Of a stretch of DNA of 64,000 bases, positions 63,070-64,000 are shown piece after piece. The position numbers were made by a program, and so were the translations under genes. Numbering within the stretch: the first letter of the stretch is position 1; every line of letters begins with the position of its first letter. The notes under the pieces are model-generated. The model saw only the letters and a program-made list of their open reading frames with translations, was not told the origin of the DNA and searched no databases. Source of the stretch: DATBFG01 sp036558645 (lineage in GTDB: Bacteria > Acidobacteriota > Terriglobia > Terriglobales > Acidobacteriaceae); contig DATBFG010000101.1 in assembly GCA_036558645.1 (NCBI GenBank), positions 1 through 64,000 of the forward strand, read 5' to 3'.

Positions 63070-63528
63070 CTACTTCCCCCCAGGCATCGTAGACGTATCC
63101 CAGACACCCTCAAAATTGATGAGGTAGGTTTCCACGGTGACGTCTGGAAAATTCGCCCGGACTACTTCTGCCGCGCGCTCCAGTTCCTTTGTATGATGGA
63201 TCGCTTCCGCCTCGCGGTCACCACCGTGCGCTGCCAAGCCGCCATAGGCACCACAATCCGAGTGGCAGGTCAAAATGACGCGCTGAGTGTTATGCAGTTG
63301 GATAGAAATCCGAATCTGCTCGAGAATGAAGTTCCGCTCGAAATCGGTATGAGGTGAAGCCAGCGTCTTTGCGGCACCGGCAACCATGATCCAATCCGGT
63401 TTTACGATTTTTTTGCGCTTTACGAATTTGAGCGCTGCCAAATTAAACCGTTGGTCGATACACAGCAGGACCGCAGCATCGGCGACGTAGTGGCCGGATG
63501 GCGAATCAAAGTGAAAGACTTTTTCCAT
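63070..63528 (-). CDS. Short beta-carbonic-anhydrase-like protein
   Basis: 152 residues. The zinc motifs of beta-carbonic anhydrases are visible: CIDQRF (C23, D25, R27) and HSDCGAYGG (H89, C92). The spacing between them (about 66 residues) is normal, but the total is about 40-50 residues shorter than usual and the surrounding sequence differs, so CO2 hydration is likely but not certain. Cytoplasmic. It may represent a diverged subfamily. Confidence 0.75.
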   Translation of the reverse strand: MEKVFHFDSPSGHYVADAAVLLCIDQRFNLAALKFVKRKKIVKPDWIMVAGAAKTLASPHTDFERNFILEQIRISIQLHNTQRVILTCHSDCGAYGGLAAHGGDREAEAIHHTKELERAAEVVRANFPDVTVETYLINFEGVWDTSTMPGGK

Positions 63529-63688
63529 AGTCAGAGGTTATCTATCGCCGAGCCTCAAGTACAGGAACTCTCCAAACTGCAACGGTATTCAGGATTGCGC
63601 CAATTAACTCCGCAGCCAGTAACCCAGCCTCATTGGTCTACCCTTCAAGCCCAGAGCCACAACTAGTTTGCGCAGCCACGTGTCTGCG

Positions 63689-63964
63689 TCAACGGACCTG
63701 CAATTCGCTTCTGTCGAGCTCGCGAAAAGCTTTTCGGTACGTCTTTTTCAAGCCGGCTCCGCACCATGGACAGAAGTGAATATGCACGTCTGACACGATA
63801 GAGAGGGGGGACTCCGTACGCGGCACATGCATGCCTGGGTCTACTACTCGAAACTGTAGGATGAATGCGGGCTCGGAGTTGTCGCGAGTCGACACAAAAA
63901 CAGCAAGACCTCGTTTGCCGGCCTCCTCGAACCACCCTCGGAATACGTTGCAGCACCATTTCAT
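63689..63964 (-). CDS. 91-residue zinc-ribbon protein
   Basis: Starts at an ATG at 63964 (MKWCCNVFRGWFEEAG). The first half is beta-like with GLAVFVSTRDN; the C-terminal part contains HFCPWCGAGLKKTYRKAF, a CxxC zinc ribbon half, while the N-terminal Cys pair may supply the other ligands. A longer frame on the same strand (63663-63980) is not protein-like. The family is not recognised. It runs close to the window edge but looks complete. Confidence 0.6.
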   Translation of the reverse strand: MKWCCNVFRGWFEEAGKRGLAVFVSTRDNSEPAFILQFRVVDPGMHVPRTESPLSIVSDVHIHFCPWCGAGLKKTYRKAFRELDRSELQVR

Positions 63965-64000
63965 TCAAGTCTCGTCCCACAGGAATTTGCTTGCACGAGC

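Overview
The window looks like chromosomal DNA of an acidobacterium (Acidobacteriota, Terriglobia; Koribacter-like). The sequence reasons are an 886-residue permease of the acidobacterial ADOP type with its PadR regulator, a bacillithiol-type GT4 enzyme (BshA), several small secreted proteins with carboxypeptidase-regulatory-like folds, a GLoVER-repeat protein, and many TTG/GTG starts at moderately high GC. The genus is inference; no rRNA or tRNA gene was found to fix it.

Layout. 1-10 kb: a SYLF lipid-binding protein, a YdjC/HpnK-like deacetylase, a double-PilZ protein, BshA, an orphan LytS-type sensor kinase, and a minus-strand run of TPR protein, threonine synthase, AlaX-type editing protein and a small secreted protein. 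9-18 kb: DUF4242 protein, SDR, glutaredoxin, acyl-CoA ligase, Asp-box sialidase-like protein, small zinc protein, GNAT, EVE protein, and groES-groEL behind a clear promoter plus CIRCE operator.

18-30 kb is the accessory-looking part. It holds two unplaced 95-aa genes, one behind mutually exclusive hairpins. An SGNH hydrolase gene is bracketed by two diverged copies of a structured repeat. Then come a manganese catalase, 0.9 kb of decayed sequence, a DUF1440 gene running into a truncated DinB fragment, a PadR-membrane protein pair with an operator-like dyad over its promoter, and a stand-alone TIR-domain protein with an unrecognised 330-residue C-terminal part. These are followed by a PfkB kinase, a CPA2 antiporter and two stress-type proteins (BON, glycine-rich).

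30-45 kb: YdeI-like protein, PadR-ADOP pair with a perfect inverted-repeat operator, fumarase, TetR and divergent membrane protein, M20 amidohydrolase, MidA-type methyltransferase, two tandem MacB-like permeases without an ATPase, and a DUF2911/TPR protein. 44.6-64 kb: RES-Xre toxin-antitoxin pair, 3-hydroxyacyl-CoA dehydrogenase, HAD phosphatase, hemerythrin protein, trypsin-like protease, amidohydrolase and the envelope/isoprenoid cluster uppS-cdsA-dxr-rseP-ispG. The end carries a DUF72 protein, a CAP protein, rmuC, a VapBC pair with two identical palindromes, a short beta-carbonic-anhydrase-like protein and a zinc-ribbon protein.

Most genes are housekeeping. The best candidates for something new are the TIR protein (possible stand-alone NAD-targeting defence effector) and the repeat-flanked SGNH gene. 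No CRISPR array, integrase, transposase or prophage module is visible.
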